This document shows positions 1-10,464 of a stretch of DNA of 64,000 nucleotides, one piece after another. The stretch covers positions 1,116,001 through 1,180,000 of the forward strand of contig CP134604.1 of the NCBI GenBank assembly GCA_021555105.2, written 5' to 3'. This stretch comes from Thalassospiraceae bacterium LMO-JJ14. GTDB lineage: Bacteria; Pseudomonadota; Alphaproteobacteria; Rhodospirillales; Casp-alpha2. A program made the translations under genes and the position numbers. Position 1 is the stretch's first letter. Each line of letters opens with the position of its first letter. The notes beneath the pieces are model-generated. The model was not told the origin of the DNA and made no database searches. It was given only the letters and a program-made list of their open reading frames with translations.

Positions 1-1
1 C

Positions 2-1030
2 TCCGGCATCACCGCGGCGATCATCACGGCCGGGACACCGTTGAAGGAACGCCGGCGTATTCTCGCCGGGCATGACTGCGGTGATATTGAAGCGCTGGTT
101 TCAGTCGGGGTGCTGACGGAAGGCTGGGACAATCCCGAGTGCAATATCATCGTACATATGCGGCCGACGTTGTCGAAAGTGTTGTGGGGGCAGTCGGTCG
201 GTCGTGGATTGCGCTCTTCGCCAGGCAAAACGAAATGCGTCGTCATCGACGTCAGCTCGAACTGGACGACGTTCGGGCCGGTGGAAAAGCTGAAGTGGAC
301 CCTGTGGTCGCCGCCAAGATCGTTTTTGCAGTATAAGAACCGCTTTAACTGGATCGGACAGCAACAGGACGATGAAGAAGAGTCGGAGACCTATCTGCTG
401 TGCAAGAACGATATCGCGCGTGGCCGGCCTTGTTCGCATATTTATAAAAAGAACGAGACTGAAGGCGATGCCTGCCCCGTATGCGGGACGTACTCGGCGG
501 TGGATATCTATAAGGAGCGCAGGCTCGATCTGACGATCAACGACAACAAGCTGCATAAAATCTTCTTCACCAAGGTGCCTGAAATTTATGACGGGCTGAA
601 TATCTCGGTCTGGAACAGTCTCGGTGACAGTGCATGGCGCACGGCGACGCGCCAGGAAATCGCTTATCTGCTGTTTTGCGATGCCTTTGTACGGGCCTCG
701 GCCGAGACGGCGGCGTCTGAAGGCGAGTACTGGGAGGCAACGTTGCAGACAGAAGCCGAGATGCGGGCCGATATTCTTGAACGCGGCTACAGTGTCGACA
801 AGCAGATGGAGTTCGACCTGGGCTGGATTGCCGACGGTCTGGAAACCCGCCGTGAAGTGCGGACTCTGCAGGCCAATTACGGCGTCGCCATCGTCGGCCC
901 TGTTCTGAATGCAGTGTCACGCAGCGAAAGCGAGACGAAATACCAGCGTGCGGTCAAAATTACCGAACGCCTGGTGACGCTCGGCTGCACGGTGAATGAC
1001 GACTTGCCGTACTTCAAGGCGCAGCCCTGA
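2..1030 (+). CDS. Superfamily 2 DEAD/DEAH helicase, C-terminal part (5' truncated)
   Basis: This is the 3' part of a larger gene. The frame is open from base 2 and no start is needed, so the N-terminal ATPase half lies outside the window. The visible portion begins inside the helicase C-terminal RecA-like domain. It carries a motif V-like stretch (VSVGVLTEGWDNPE) and a motif VI-like stretch (LWGQSVGRGLR) with the arginine expected to contact ATP. About 40 residues on, the sequence CxxD...CSH...CPVC suggests a small zinc-binding element (Cys/His cluster around 420-490 of the window). The remaining C-terminal region of roughly 180 residues is not recognisable. The layout resembles stand-alone bacterial DEAD/DEAH helicases of the ResIII type, so a restriction or repair role is possible but cannot be decided without the N-terminus. 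Confidence 0.8.
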   Translation, partial: SGITAAIITAGTPLKERRRILAGHDCGDIEALVSVGVLTEGWDNPECNIIVHMRPTLSKVLWGQSVGRGLRSSPGKTKCVVIDVSSNWTTFGPVEKLKWTLWSPPRSFLQYKNRFNWIGQQQDDEEESETYLLCKNDIARGRPCSHIYKKNETEGDACPVCGTYSAVDIYKERRLDLTINDNKLHKIFFTKVPEIYDGLNISVWNSLGDSAWRTATRQEIAYLLFCDAFVRASAETAASEGEYWEATLQTEAEMRADILERGYSVDKQMEFDLGWIADGLETRREVRTLQANYGVAIVGPVLNAVSRSESETKYQRAVKITERLVTLGCTVNDDLPYFKAQP

Positions 1031-1065
1031 CGCATGGCGCCTGACGGTCCGCCGATTTCCTTTTT

Positions 1066-1326
1066 TCAGTAATCGACCTGTAAGGCCTGCCGAAGGCGGT
1101 CCCTGAGGGCGCGGTCTTTTTTCAAATACCACTCGCGGCTCATGGCTTCGCTGCGAGTCTCGTATTTTTCCAGATACAGAAGCTGCCAGTCGCGCCCCCG
1201 TGTGCTTTTCGCGCCTTGCCCGGCGTTGTGCGCGCCAAGCCGCGCTTCCGGGTCGACCGTCCAGCCGACATAAGTCCGGGACGCCGGTTTGTTTTTCGAT
1301 CCGATGACGTAAACGTAGGCTGCCAT
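1066..1326 (-). CDS. GIY-YIG domain protein (UPF0213/YhbQ-like)
   Basis: This protein of 86 residues consists of a single GIY-YIG nuclease-type domain. It opens with YVYVIGS (the GIY half) and continues with TYVGWTVDPEARLGAHN (the YIG half plus the conserved Arg helix). The ending motif is SREWYLKKDRALRDRLR with the metal-binding Glu. The length is usual for the YhbQ/UPF0213 group. I chose the ATG at 1324-1326, because the upstream in-frame ATG at 1344 adds six residues that precede the domain and are not family-like. The gene stands alone on the minus strand between the helicase tail and cbbR. These small proteins are widespread in bacteria, and nucleic-acid cleavage has been shown for only some; no specific role can be given here. 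Confidence 0.82.
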   Translation of the reverse strand: MAAYVYVIGSKNKPASRTYVGWTVDPEARLGAHNAGQGAKSTRGRDWQLLYLEKYETRSEAMSREWYLKKDRALRDRLRQALQVDY

Positions 1327-1437
1327 GAATGCCTGCCGGTACAATTGATGCTCACCCTGACAAGGGCGTCATTTTATAGCAGTGAAATAGGTAATGCCGG
1401 GTTAATCCTCTGTTTTGCCGACAACCTGTAAAACATG

Positions 1438-2361
1438 TCAAACGTGCGGCAGGAACGATCCGTTCAGGCTGATGACAAAATCGCGGCAGTGCGTCGCGGC
1501 AGGCGTCAGCTTCCTGTCTGCGCTGTGCACGACAAACCAGCGACGGACAATCGGCAGGCCTTGCATGTCGATGGTCATGAGCCGGCCGCTTTCCAGTTCC
1601 GCAATGACCGTATGTGCGGAAATAAGCGCAATCCCGAGACCGGCAATCACCGCCTGCTTGATGGTCTCGTTGGTCCCCAGTTCGATCTTGTCGTACGGTT
1701 GACCTTCACCGATCCGGTCCAGATAGCGTTCCATCAGAATACGCGTCCCGGATCCCAGTTCACGGCAAAGGAACGTCTCTTTCAGCAAATCTTCTGCCTG
1801 GACCTGTTTGCGCGCAAGCAGGGGATGGCCCGGCGGGGCAATCAACAGATGCGGGTGCGGCCCAAGGTCTTCGGCATCGACGACGGGCTCGCGCGGCGGG
1901 CGCCCCATGATCGCCAGATCGACATCGTGATTCCGCAGCTTTTCAATGATTTCGCCACGGTTGCCGACGACCAACTCCAGATCGATATCGGGCAGCGCCT
2001 CTCTGATCTGAACAAACAAACTGGGCGCGTAGTACTTCCCGGTACTGACGACACCCAGAATCACATGACCTTCCTTGCCGGATTTGAGTGCGTCGACACG
2101 CTTCATACAGTGCAGCAGCGACGTTTCGATCTCGTCCACGGCCGTCAATACCGCCTGCCCTGCCGGCGTGACGTCAACATAGCCGTCCGGGCCGCGCACC
2201 AGCATGGGGGTGCCGAAATTCTCTTCCAGATTGCGCAGTTGGGTGGACACCGCAGGTGTCGTGACATTCAAGGCTGCTGCGGCTTTCGACAGGTTACCGA
2301 ACTCCACGATCGCGGCCAGCGCACGCAGTTGTTTGAGGGTGAGAGATTTCTCGAAGATCAT
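1438..2361 (-). CDS. cbbR: LysR-type regulator CbbR of the Calvin-cycle operon
   Basis: A LysR-family activator of 307 residues. The winged helix-turn-helix lies at about residues 5-62 (LTLKQLRALAAIVEFGNLSK, then AAALNVTTPAVSTQLRNLE). The rest is the effector-binding periplasmic-binding-protein fold typical of the family. It is divergent from cbbF with a 103-base gap, the standard cbbR position in proteobacteria, and the protein matches the CbbR subgroup in length. CbbR proteins sense sugar phosphates or nucleotides such as RuBP and activate the cbb operon. The start ATG at 2359-2361 was preferred over 2433 because the extra 24 residues are AT-rich promoter DNA and precede the family start MIFEKSLTLKQLRAL. 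The start codon lies inside an inverted repeat (2359-2380), so autorepression is likely. Confidence 0.93.
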   Translation of the reverse strand: MIFEKSLTLKQLRALAAIVEFGNLSKAAAALNVTTPAVSTQLRNLEENFGTPMLVRGPDGYVDVTPAGQAVLTAVDEIETSLLHCMKRVDALKSGKEGHVILGVVSTGKYYAPSLFVQIREALPDIDLELVVGNRGEIIEKLRNHDVDLAIMGRPPREPVVDAEDLGPHPHLLIAPPGHPLLARKQVQAEDLLKETFLCRELGSGTRILMERYLDRIGEGQPYDKIELGTNETIKQAVIAGLGIALISAHTVIAELESGRLMTIDMQGLPIVRRWFVVHSADRKLTPAATHCRDFVISLNGSFLPHV

Positions 2362-2380
2362 AGTTTTATTTAACACTATG
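2359..2380. promoter_or_regulatory. Candidate CbbR binding palindrome
   Basis: The arms CATAGT (2359-2364) and ACTATG (2375-2380) form a perfect inverted repeat around 10 AT-rich bases, and TAGT...ACTA contains the T-N11-A core of LysR boxes. It lies in the cbbR-cbbF divergent region and overlaps the cbbR start codon, fitting activation of cbbF and repression of cbbR. Binding is inferred. Confidence 0.5.
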
Positions 2381-2427
2381 AAAAAAATATTCAATTTATT
2401 TTTATGCTGGTGACTGGCACCAATTCG

Positions 2428-2457
2428 TCCCAAGGGAAACGCGCTTCACGCTTGGGA
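2428..2457. promoter_or_regulatory. Inverted repeat just upstream of cbbF
   Basis: TCCCAAG (2428-2434) and CTTGGGA (2451-2457) are perfect 7-base arms around a 16-base loop, ending 7 bases before the cbbF ATG. In the transcript this could form a hairpin next to the start codon, or the DNA may be a second regulator site. No strong Shine-Dalgarno sequence is visible apart from TTGGGA, which lies in the right arm. Confidence 0.35.
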
Positions 2458-2464
2458 AAAAATA

Positions 2465-3478
2465 ATGACATCCAAGACCGAACTGGACGATTACCTGAAG
2501 GCGCATGTGGACAGTGAGCTGTCCACCGTCATCTCGGCTGTTGCCGACGTCGCCGTGCAACTCTCCGCCCGCATTTCGGCCGGCCCGCTTGGCGGTGCAC
2601 TTGGTGATGCCGCCGGTGTAAATACCGATGGTGATCAGCAAAAAGTCCTCGATATCGAAGCGCACGAAGCGTTCGTCGCGGCTTTCCATGGGACACCGGT
2701 CCGCTGGATTGCTTCGGAAGAGTGCGAAACGGCCATCGAACAATCGTCTGATGGCAAACTAGCGGTCGCCATCGATCCGCTGGACGGCTCGTCGAATATC
2801 GATGTGAATGTTTCCATCGGCACGATTTTCTCGGTTTTCGATTCTGGAGAGACAGCCGACGAGACGTTTCTGCGCCCGGGAAGCGAGCAGCTGGCGGCGG
2901 GTTACGTAATCTACGGGCCGCAGACGGCATTCCTTCTCACCTTCGGCAACGGCGTTCTTCATTTTGTACTCGAACCGGCATCGCACAAATTCGTGCTTGT
3001 CTCTGGCGCGCTTCAGATCCCGTCGACGGCCACCGAGTTCGCCATCAACGCTTCCAATTTCCGTCATTGGTCAGCGCCTGTGCGGGCTTATATCGACGAC
3101 TGCCTGGCTGGCGACGAGGGACCACGTGGAAAGAACTTCAACATGCGCTGGGTCGCTTCACTTGTCGCCGAAGCGCACCGGATCATCATACGCGGCGGCA
3201 TCTTCCTGTATCCGGCGGATGCACGCGCGGGATACGAAAAAGGCCGGTTGCGCATGGTTTATGAATGCGCCCCGATCGCCATGCTGGTCGAACAGGCCGG
3301 TGGACAAGCGACGGACGGTTCCGAGCGCATTCTCGACCAGGTTCCCGCAAACCTGCACGCACGCTCACCGCTGGTGTTCGGTTCAACCGACAAGGTCGCC
3401 CGCGTGACCGCTTATCACGACCTGCCTGCCGCCGAGGTTTCGCCATTGTTCGGCACACGCGGCCTGTTCAGCGCCTGA
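2465..3478 (+). CDS. cbbF: Fructose-1,6-bisphosphatase class I
   Basis: This cytosolic enzyme of 337 residues hydrolyses fructose-1,6-bisphosphate, and often sedoheptulose-1,7-bisphosphate, to regenerate RuBP. The metal-binding signature DPLDGSSN is at residues 104-111. The substrate-binding block [20 protein letters not shown] lies near residue 243, followed by the [14 protein letters not shown] motif, all as in class I enzymes. The length is normal. It is the first gene of the cbb operon, with a 23-base gap to cbbP. Translation begins at the ATG at 2465 and the Shine-Dalgarno is poor (see the inverted repeat at 2428-2457). Divergent cbbR points to CbbR control. Confidence 0.95.
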   Translation: MTSKTELDDYLKAHVDSELSTVISAVADVAVQLSARISAGPLGGALGDAAGVNTDGDQQKVLDIEAHEAFVAAFHGTPVRWIASEECETAIEQSSDGKLAVAIDPLDGSSNIDVNVSIGTIFSVFDSGETADETFLRPGSEQLAAGYVIYGPQTAFLLTFGNGVLHFVLEPASHKFVLVSGALQIPSTATEFAINASNFRHWSAPVRAYIDDCLAGDEGPRGKNFNMRWVASLVAEAHRIIIRGGIFLYPADARAGYEKGRLRMVYECAPIAMLVEQAGGQATDGSERILDQVPANLHARSPLVFGSTDKVARVTAYHDLPAAEVSPLFGTRGLFSA

Positions 3479-3501
3479 ACAAAAGAACCCTGAGGGACAC
3501 C

Positions 3502-4374
3502 ATGAGCAAAAAGCATCCGATCATTTCCGTAACCGGCTCATCCGGTGCAGGCACATCGACGGTCAAGCATACGTTCGATCAGATATTCCGCCGTGAGAAC
3601 ATCAATGCGGTATCGATCGAAGGCGATGCGTTTCACCGATATGAACGCGCTGAAATGAAAGCCGAGCTGGACAGGCGGCTTGCCGAAGGGGATGCCACAT
3701 TCAGTCATTTCAGTTATGAGGCCAATATCCTGGAAGAGCTTTCCGAGGTGTTCCGCATCTATGGCGAAACCGGAAAAGGCCAGACACGTCATTACGTACA
3801 TGATGAAGCGGAATCCGAAAATTATGGCGCAGCACCGGGCACATTTTCCGCATGGGAAGATTTCGATGCCGGGTCAGACCTGCTTTTTTACGAGGGCCTG
3901 CACGGTGCGGTCGTCACCGACAGCGTCAATGTCGCGCAGCATGCGGATCTGAAGATCGGGGTGGTGCCGGTCATTAATCTTGAATGGATTCAGAAAATCC
4001 ACCGAGATCGCGCGATGCGCGGTTACACAACCGAAGCCGTCACCGATACGATCCTGCGCCGTATGCATGCATATGTTCATTGCATCACGCCGCAATTCAC
4101 CGAGACGGATATCAATTTCCAGCGCGTCCCGGTTGTCGATACCTCGAATCCGTTCGTTGCGCGCTGGATCCCGACAGCCGATGAAAGCCTTGTGGTTATC
4201 CGCTTCAAGAACCCGCGTGGCATCGATTTCGCCTATCTGAGCAGCATGATCCAGGGCAGCTGGATGAGCCGTGCAAACTCCATTGTGATCCCCGGCGGCA
4301 AGCTGGATCTCGCCATGCAATTGATCCTGACACCGATGATTCTCCGCCTGGTCGATCAATCGAAACGCGCCTGA
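3502..4374 (+). CDS. cbbP: Phosphoribulokinase (proteobacterial type)
   Basis: This enzyme phosphorylates ribulose-5-phosphate to ribulose-1,5-bisphosphate with ATP, the committed step that supplies RuBisCO. The P-loop GSSGAGTST is at residues 12-20. The residues SIEGDAFHRY (about 39-48) and the ENYGAAPGTF...FYEGLHG region are typical of the bacterial, octameric PRK group of about 290 residues. The start at 3502 (ATGAGCAAAAAG) follows a GAGGGAC Shine-Dalgarno. A longer frame from 3265 runs back inside cbbF and is a shadow. The gene sits between cbbF and cbbT in the same operon. Confidence 0.95.
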   Translation: MSKKHPIISVTGSSGAGTSTVKHTFDQIFRRENINAVSIEGDAFHRYERAEMKAELDRRLAEGDATFSHFSYEANILEELSEVFRIYGETGKGQTRHYVHDEAESENYGAAPGTFSAWEDFDAGSDLLFYEGLHGAVVTDSVNVAQHADLKIGVVPVINLEWIQKIHRDRAMRGYTTEAVTDTILRRMHAYVHCITPQFTETDINFQRVPVVDTSNPFVARWIPTADESLVVIRFKNPRGIDFAYLSSMIQGSWMSRANSIVIPGGKLDLAMQLILTPMILRLVDQSKRA

Positions 4375-4413
4375 AACATGTCCCTGAAGTGAGCCCCGGA
4401 GAGGAGTTGTTCC

Positions 4414-6432
4414 ATGAACGTTCAAGCCGCAGCAGCCAGGCAAACAGCCGTATGGAGCGAGAAGGAAATGGCAACGGCAATCCGGGCACTGGCGATGGAT
4501 GCCGTCGAAGCCGCCAACTCCGGTCATCCCGGCATGCCGATGGGTATGGCTGACGTTGCTGCGGTGCTCTTCAACCGGTTCATGGACATCGATCCCACCG
4601 ATCCGGCGTGGCCGGACCGGGACCGGTTTGTGCTTTCGGCCGGTCACGGATCAATGCTGCTGTATGCCATCCATCATCTGCTCGGCTACGGCGATATGGA
4701 CGTCGAGGAACTGAAGAATTTCCGCCAGCTTGGCCGCCGAACGGCGGGGCATCCGGAATACGGGCACGCCGCAGGTATCGAAACCACGACCGGGCCGCTG
4801 GGGCAGGGGGTATCCACCGCCGTCGGCATGGCGCTCGCAGAGCGTATGATGAACGCGCGTTTCGGCGACGACCTTGTCGATCACTTCACGTACGTCATCG
4901 CCGGCGACGGTTGCCTGATGGAAGGCATCAGCCACGAAGCCATCGATTTAGCCGGGCACATGTCTCTGGGGAAGCTGATTGTGCTCTGGGACGACAACGA
5001 AATTTCCATCGACGGGGCGACGTCGATCTCGACGTCGACGGACCAGCTCGGACGATTCCGCGCCGCCGGATGGCACGTCCAGGCCATCGACGGCCATGAC
5101 TATGAAGCCATCGCCGCCGCCATTCACACGGCGCGCTTCGATCCGCGTCCGTCCATGATCGCGTGCAAGACGGTGATCGGTTTCGGCGCACCGAACAAGC
5201 AAGGCACGGCGGCGACGCATGGCGCACCGCTCGGCAAGGATGAAATCGCGGCGGCCCGCGAAACGCTAGGATGGCCGTACGCGCCGTTCGAAGTGCCGGC
5301 CAGCACCGTCACCTTGTGGCGGAGTATCGCCGCGCGTGGCCGAGAACGGCGTCAACGCTGGTCCGGGCGACTACAAGCCAGCGATTCACAACAGGCGTTC
5401 AACGATGCGCTCTCGTACAAGCACCTGAATGACCTGAACGCGGCCATCTGCACCTTTAAGAAAGTGATGTCGGAAACCACGCCAACGGTCGCAACACGTA
5501 AAGCCTCCGAAATGGCGCTTGAGGTCATCAACGCGACACTGCCGAACACCGTCGGCGGATCAGCGGACCTGACCGGGTCCAACAACACACGGTCCAGCGG
5601 CATGACACCGGTCAGCCGCAACGACTATTCCGGCAATTACATTCACTACGGCGTGCGCGAGCACGGCATGGCCGCCGCCATGAACGGCATTGCGCTGCAC
5701 GGCGGGTTCATTCCCTACGGCGGCACATTCCTGGTGTTCGCGGATTATTGCCGCCCGGCCATCCGCCTGTCCGCGCTGATGAGAAAACGGGTTATCTACG
5801 TCATGACCCACGACAGCATCGGCCTTGGCGAAGACGGCCCGACACACCAGCCGGTCGAGCACCTGGGCTCGTTGCGCCTGATGCCGAACGTCAAGGTCTT
5901 CCGGCCCTGCGACGCCGTTGAAACAGCCGAATGCTGGGCGCTTGCGCTCAATGACAATACCGGTCCGTCGGTGCTGGCACTGTCACGCCAAAACCTGCCG
6001 ACGGTACGCACCGATCACACCGACGACAACTTGTCGGCAAAAGGCGGCTACGTGCTGCGCGTGGCATCTTCGAAGCCCACCGTGACACTGGTTGCGACCG
6101 GCTCGGAAGTGGAACTCGCCATCAAGGCCCGGGACATGCTCGAAGCCGACGGCATCCCCGCTACCGTCGTCTCCATGCCGTGCTGCGAACTGTTCGACGC
6201 CATGGATGCGACGTACCGAAACACCGTTCTGCCGGAAGACGCCGTCACCGTCGTCATCGAGGCCTCATCAGCGGACGCATGGGCGCGTTACGCGGGCTGC
6301 GACGGCGGCGTCATCGGCATGCACGGGTTCGGGGCGTCGGGCCCGGCGCCGTTGCTGTACGAGGAATTCGGCATCACCGCCACAGCCGCCGCCAATCTGG
6401 CGAAATATCTGCTCGCGAAGAAAGGAAGCTGA
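4414..6432 (+). CDS. cbbT: Transketolase
   Basis: A thiamine-diphosphate enzyme of 672 residues that moves two-carbon units between sugar phosphates in RuBP regeneration. The N-terminal ThDP-binding half has [17 protein letters not shown] and the GDG-containing stretch AGDGCLMEG that ligates ThDP and metal. The central PYR half has [14 protein letters not shown] with the conserved Glu, and [20 protein letters not shown]-terminal domain of about 120 residues ends the protein. The length is the usual 660-680. It follows cbbP by 39 bases with a GAGGAG Shine-Dalgarno and abuts cbbA by 2 bases, so the genes are co-transcribed. Confidence 0.95.
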   Translation: MNVQAAAARQTAVWSEKEMATAIRALAMDAVEAANSGHPGMPMGMADVAAVLFNRFMDIDPTDPAWPDRDRFVLSAGHGSMLLYAIHHLLGYGDMDVEELKNFRQLGRRTAGHPEYGHAAGIETTTGPLGQGVSTAVGMALAERMMNARFGDDLVDHFTYVIAGDGCLMEGISHEAIDLAGHMSLGKLIVLWDDNEISIDGATSISTSTDQLGRFRAAGWHVQAIDGHDYEAIAAAIHTARFDPRPSMIACKTVIGFGAPNKQGTAATHGAPLGKDEIAAARETLGWPYAPFEVPASTVTLWRSIAARGRERRQRWSGRLQASDSQQAFNDALSYKHLNDLNAAICTFKKVMSETTPTVATRKASEMALEVINATLPNTVGGSADLTGSNNTRSSGMTPVSRNDYSGNYIHYGVREHGMAAAMNGIALHGGFIPYGGTFLVFADYCRPAIRLSALMRKRVIYVMTHDSIGLGEDGPTHQPVEHLGSLRLMPNVKVFRPCDAVETAECWALALNDNTGPSVLALSRQNLPTVRTDHTDDNLSAKGGYVLRVASSKPTVTLVATGSEVELAIKARDMLEADGIPATVVSMPCCELFDAMDATYRNTVLPEDAVTVVIEASSADAWARYAGCDGGVIGMHGFGASGPAPLLYEEFGITATAAANLAKYLLAKKGS

Positions 6433-6434
6433 AG

Positions 6435-7514
6435 ATGGCCATTATCACGTTACGTCAACTGCTCGATCACGCCGCCGAACACGGCTACGGCGTGCCCGCC
6501 TTCAACATCAACAACATGGAGCAGGGCCTCGCCATCATGAAGGCGGCCGAAGCCTGCGACGCGCCGGTGATCCTGCAGGCCAGCCGGGGCGCGCGGTCCT
6601 ATGCCGGCGACGTGATGCTGCGCCGGATGATCGAGGCGTTCGCCGAGATGTACCCGCAGACCCCGATCTGCATGCATCAGGATCACGGCAACAACGAAGC
6701 AACCTGCATGTCGGCGATCCGGCACGGCTTTTCGTCGGTGATGATGGACGGCTCGCTGGAAGCCGACATGAAGACGCCCGCCAGCTACGACTACAACGTC
6801 GATATCACCGAGCGGGTGTCGCGCATGGCGCACTGGGTCGGCGCGTCCGTCGAAGGAGAGCTGGGGTGCCTCGGCTCGCTGGAGACCGGCATGGCCGAAA
6901 AGGAAGACGGCAGCGGCGCCGACGGCAAGCTTTCCGAAGGCCAGTTGCTGACTGACCCGGACCAGGCCGTCGATTTCGTTGCCCGCACCAAGGTCGACGC
7001 GCTGGCCATCGCCTGCGGCACGTCGCACGGCGCCTACAAATTCTCGCAAAAGCCGACCGGCGAAACGCTCGCCATGTCGGTGATCGAGGCGATTCACGAG
7101 AAGCTGCCGAATACGCATCTGGTGATGCACGGCTCGTCATCGGTGCCGCAGGAACTGCAGGACGTCATCAATGCGTTCGGCGGCGAGATGCCGCAAACCT
7201 ACGGCGTGCCGGTCGAAGAGATCGAACGCGGCATCCGCTCCGGCGTGCGCAAGGTCAACATCGACACCGATTGCCGCATGGCCATGAGCGGTCAGTTCCG
7301 CAAGGTCGCCAGCGAAAAACCGGAAGAATTCGATCCACGCAAATTCCTGGTCCCGGCCATGCAGGCCATGGAAGACATCTGCCGTGACAGGTTCGAGCGG
7401 TTCGGCACCGCCGGCAACGCGTCGAAGATCGACGTCATCCCCATGGACGACATGGCGAAACGATACGCCGACGGCACCCTGGATCCGCGCGTCGCGGTTT
7501 CCGAAGCAGCCTGA
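6435..7514 (+). CDS. cbbA: Fructose-bisphosphate aldolase class II
   Basis: This zinc-dependent aldolase (359 residues) condenses dihydroxyacetone phosphate with glyceraldehyde-3-phosphate or erythrose-4-phosphate in the Calvin cycle. Visible class II features are [13 protein letters not shown] near residue 18, the metal-binding HQDHGNN (about 79-85), the glycine-rich [28 protein letters not shown], and [10 protein letters not shown] near residue 235. The ATG at 6435 is three bases past the cbbT stop, with GGAAG as Shine-Dalgarno. The frame upstream of 6435 lies within cbbT and is not part of the gene. The sequence is of the cbb (FbaA/CbbA, about 350-residue) type. Confidence 0.95.
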   Translation: MAIITLRQLLDHAAEHGYGVPAFNINNMEQGLAIMKAAEACDAPVILQASRGARSYAGDVMLRRMIEAFAEMYPQTPICMHQDHGNNEATCMSAIRHGFSSVMMDGSLEADMKTPASYDYNVDITERVSRMAHWVGASVEGELGCLGSLETGMAEKEDGSGADGKLSEGQLLTDPDQAVDFVARTKVDALAIACGTSHGAYKFSQKPTGETLAMSVIEAIHEKLPNTHLVMHGSSSVPQELQDVINAFGGEMPQTYGVPVEEIERGIRSGVRKVNIDTDCRMAMSGQFRKVASEKPEEFDPRKFLVPAMQAMEDICRDRFERFGTAGNASKIDVIPMDDMAKRYADGTLDPRVAVSEAA

Positions 7515-7550
7515 ACAGACCAAGAAATCATAGTTGGAAGGAACAGACAC

Positions 7551-8930
7551 ATGGACCAGTCAAATCGATACGCCAATCTCGAGCTCCGCGAAAGCGACCT
7601 GATCGCAGGCGGAAAACATGTTCTCTGCGCGTACATCATGAAGCCGAAGGCGGGATACGGTTACCTTGAAACGGCAGCGCACTTCGCGGCCGAAAGCTCA
7701 ACCGGCACCAACGTCAATGTATCGACGACGGACGATTACACCCGCGGCGTCGACGCACTGGTTTACGAGATCGACGAAGCCACCGAGCTCATGAAAATCG
7801 CCTACCCGGTGGAGCTGTTCGACTTCAACATCACCGATGGCAAAGCAATGATCGCGTCCTTCCTGACGCTCACCATCGGCAACAACCAGGGCATGGGCGA
7901 CGTCGAATACGCGAAAATGCACGACTTTTATGTGCCCAAGGACTACCTGAACAAGTTCGATGGCCCCGAGACCACGATTTCCGATCTGTGGCGCGTGCTT
8001 GGGCGTCCGGAAAAGGACGGCGGTTTCATCGTCGGCACGATCATCAAGCCGAAGCTCGGCCTGCGTCCGCAACCGTTCGCGACGGCGGCTTATGAATTCT
8101 GGCTCGGCGGGGATTTCATCAAGAACGACGAACCGCAGGGCAACCAGTCGTTTGCGCCGATGAAGGAAGCTATCCCGCTGGTTGCCGACGCCATGCGCCG
8201 CGCTCAGGATGAAACAGGCATGGCAAAGTTGTTCTCGGCGAACATCACAGCCGACGATCATTACGAAATGCTTGCACGCGGTGATTATATACTCGAAACT
8301 TTCGGCGAGAATGCGGACCACGTGGCGTTTCTGGTCGACGGTTACGTGACCGGTCCGGCGGCGATAACCACCGCGCGACGGAGTTTCTCCAAGCAGTTTC
8401 TGCACTATCACCGGGCGGGACATGGCGCCGTGACGTCACCGCAGAGCAAACGTGGTTACACTGCTTATGTGTTGTCGAAAATGTCGCGTCTGCAGGGCGC
8501 ATCCGGCATTCACACCGGGACGATGGGATACGGCAAGATGGAAGGGGAATCCGCAGACAGGATTATCGCGCACATGTTGGAGCAGAATTTTGTTAAAGGC
8601 CCTTACTATGCACAGGAATGGCACGGGATGAAGCCGACCACCCCGATTATTTCCGGCGGCATGAACGCTCTCAGGATGCCCGGGTTTTTCGAAAACCTGG
8701 GGCACTCCAACCTGATCATGACAGCGGGTGGCGGAAGTTATGGGCATATTGACGGCCCGGCCGCGGGCGCCACATCGCTCAGGCAGGCTGAAACCTGTTG
8801 GCGTGAGGGTGCCGATCCGATCGCGTTCGCACGCGAGCACCCTGAATTTGCCCGCGCATTCGAAAGCTTCCAGAGCGATGCCGACAAGTTGTATCCGGAA
8901 TGGCGGCAAGCGCTGAACATCGCCGCATGA
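7551..8930 (+). CDS. cbbM: Ribulose-1,5-bisphosphate carboxylase/oxygenase, form II
   Basis: Form II RuBisCO of 459 residues, a large-subunit-only enzyme that carboxylates RuBP. Key residues fall exactly at the R. rubrum numbers: K166 in GTIIKPKLG, the carbamylated K191 with D193 and E194 in [12 protein letters not shown]287 and R288 in [10 protein letters not shown]321, and the loop-6 lysine K329 in [14 protein letters not shown]. No small-subunit gene or CbbQ/CbbO activase is next to it. Form II enzymes have poor CO2/O2 specificity and suit low-oxygen or high-CO2 settings. It overlaps cbbZ by 4 bases (ATGA). A GGAAGGA Shine-Dalgarno precedes the ATG. Confidence 0.97.
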   Translation: MDQSNRYANLELRESDLIAGGKHVLCAYIMKPKAGYGYLETAAHFAAESSTGTNVNVSTTDDYTRGVDALVYEIDEATELMKIAYPVELFDFNITDGKAMIASFLTLTIGNNQGMGDVEYAKMHDFYVPKDYLNKFDGPETTISDLWRVLGRPEKDGGFIVGTIIKPKLGLRPQPFATAAYEFWLGGDFIKNDEPQGNQSFAPMKEAIPLVADAMRRAQDETGMAKLFSANITADDHYEMLARGDYILETFGENADHVAFLVDGYVTGPAAITTARRSFSKQFLHYHRAGHGAVTSPQSKRGYTAYVLSKMSRLQGASGIHTGTMGYGKMEGESADRIIAHMLEQNFVKGPYYAQEWHGMKPTTPIISGGMNALRMPGFFENLGHSNLIMTAGGGSYGHIDGPAAGATSLRQAETCWREGADPIAFAREHPEFARAFESFQSDADKLYPEWRQALNIAA

Positions 8931-9589
8931 GTGCAATCGTCTTCGATCTCGACGGGACAATGGTGCATTCCGCACCTGACCTGCACGCTGCTGCTGTCAG
9001 AATGTTGGGCGATTTTGGCCTGCCGCCGCTCTCACTCGGCAAGGTAACGTCCTTCATCGGCAACGGTGTGCCGGTACTTGTTGCAAAATGTCTCGGCGAA
9101 TCTGGGGCCGCCGATGTCTCTCATGACGATGCACTGGCGTGCTTTCGTGAGCATTACATGGCGGATCCGGCGACGCTGAGCCGACCCTTTCCCGGCGTGC
9201 TTCATATGCTGCATATCCTGCGGCACAACGGTTACCAGCTTGGAATCTGCACCAACAAATCGGCGGATCTGACGCTGGAGGTCCTGAAGCGGCTCGATCT
9301 TGTCGTCTATTTCGATGTTGTCATCGGCGGGGACAGCCTGGCGAGCCGGAAACCCGATCCTGCACCGCTGTTAGCCGCCTTCGATAGGCTGGGTGCAGAT
9401 ATTTCCAACGGGCTTTATGTCGGCGACAGCGAAGTTGACGCAGCAACCGCAGCAGCGGCGCACTGCGATTTTGCGTTGTTCAGCGGCGGGTATCGGAAAA
9501 CGCCGGTCGAACAACTGCAGGCAAGATACGTATTCGATTCATTCGAAGCCCTCACGGATTACATTCTCACGAACAAGAAAACTGCATGA
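8927..9589 (+). CDS. cbbZ: Phosphoglycolate phosphatase (HAD family)
   Basis: This HAD hydrolase of 220 residues removes the 2-phosphoglycolate formed by RuBisCO oxygenation. HAD motif I is FDLDGT with nucleophile D7 and acid/base D9. Motif II is in ICTNKS (Thr/Ser), the motif III Lys is in SRKPDP, and motif IV is YVGDSEVD. A helical cap domain lies between motifs I and II. The start ATG (8927) overlaps the cbbM stop as ATGA, and the stop overlaps cbbY the same way, so the three are translationally coupled. The longer frame from 8900 lies in cbbM and was rejected as a start. Confidence 0.93.
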   Translation: MSAIVFDLDGTMVHSAPDLHAAAVRMLGDFGLPPLSLGKVTSFIGNGVPVLVAKCLGESGAADVSHDDALACFREHYMADPATLSRPFPGVLHMLHILRHNGYQLGICTNKSADLTLEVLKRLDLVVYFDVVIGGDSLASRKPDPAPLLAAFDRLGADISNGLYVGDSEVDAATAAAAHCDFALFSGGYRKTPVEQLQARYVFDSFEALTDYILTNKKTA

Positions 9590-10272
9590 CGCTCTCGGCT
9601 ATTATCTTCGACGTTGACGGCACGCTTGCCGAGACCGAGGAGCTACATCGTCAGGCCTTTAACGCTGCCTTTACCGAGGCCGGGATGGACTGGCATTGGG
9701 GCCGGGAACTGTATGGCGAGTTGTTGAAAACGACGGGTGGAAAGGAGCGGATCCATGCCTACCACCACAACTATAAATCAAACCGGGCGATTATAACCCG
9801 CGAACAGATCGCCGAGCTACATCGTGCGAAAACGCTGCGCTACGGGGAATTGCTGGATGGTGGCGGCCTTGAACTGCGTCCGGGGATTGCGACGTTGATC
9901 GAACAGGCCCGGCAAGAAGGAATCCGGCTTGCCATTGCCACCACGACCAGCCGCGCCAACGTCGACGCGTTATGCCGTACATGCTGGAAATCAGAACCTG
10001 AACGAATATTCGAGGTCATAGCCGCCGGTGACGAAGTGCCGAATAAAAAACCGGCGCCGGACGTCTATCTTCTTGCCCTTGAGCGGTTGGGACTGGCGGC
10101 GAATAAATGTGTTGCGATCGAGGATTCGCGGAACGGCGTTTTTTCGGCAATCGAAGCGGGGTTGCGCGTTCACGTTATCCCGAGCACTTATACCGCTGCC
10201 GAGGAGTTCGGCGACCGGGCGAGGATTTGGCAAAGTATGCCGACCCTGGAAGAAATCCTGCAAATATTCTAG
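9586..10272 (+). CDS. cbbY: CbbY, xylulose-1,5-bisphosphate phosphatase-like HAD hydrolase
   Basis: A HAD hydrolase of 228 residues. Motif I FDVDGTLAETEELHRQAF (D9, D11) with the extended ETEELHR is characteristic of CbbY. Motif II is in AIATTTS, the Lys is in NKKPAPDVY and motif IV is IEDSRNG. CbbY proteins dephosphorylate the RuBisCO-inhibiting misfire product xylulose-1,5-bisphosphate. It is the last gene of the cbb operon, coupled to cbbZ through an ATGA overlap. No clear terminator hairpin follows in the 192 bases before the next gene. Confidence 0.92.
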   Translation: MTLSAIIFDVDGTLAETEELHRQAFNAAFTEAGMDWHWGRELYGELLKTTGGKERIHAYHHNYKSNRAIITREQIAELHRAKTLRYGELLDGGGLELRPGIATLIEQARQEGIRLAIATTTSRANVDALCRTCWKSEPERIFEVIAAGDEVPNKKPAPDVYLLALERLGLAANKCVAIEDSRNGVFSAIEAGLRVHVIPSTYTAAEEFGDRARIWQSMPTLEEILQIF

Positions 10273-10464
10273 TTTCTGATCGCTGAAACCCACAGAACCG
10301 GTCTTGTCTCAACGATTCCCTTCAAAGTCGGCAGGGAATAACATGCAGACAATAAAATGAAACATGTGCCGCTCAGAGAATGATTGGCATGTCATAAGTG
10401 TTGATAGGGATAATCAATTTGAAATGTGAAAGTGCCCTTTGTTTGCTGAATGTAGGAACACCCA

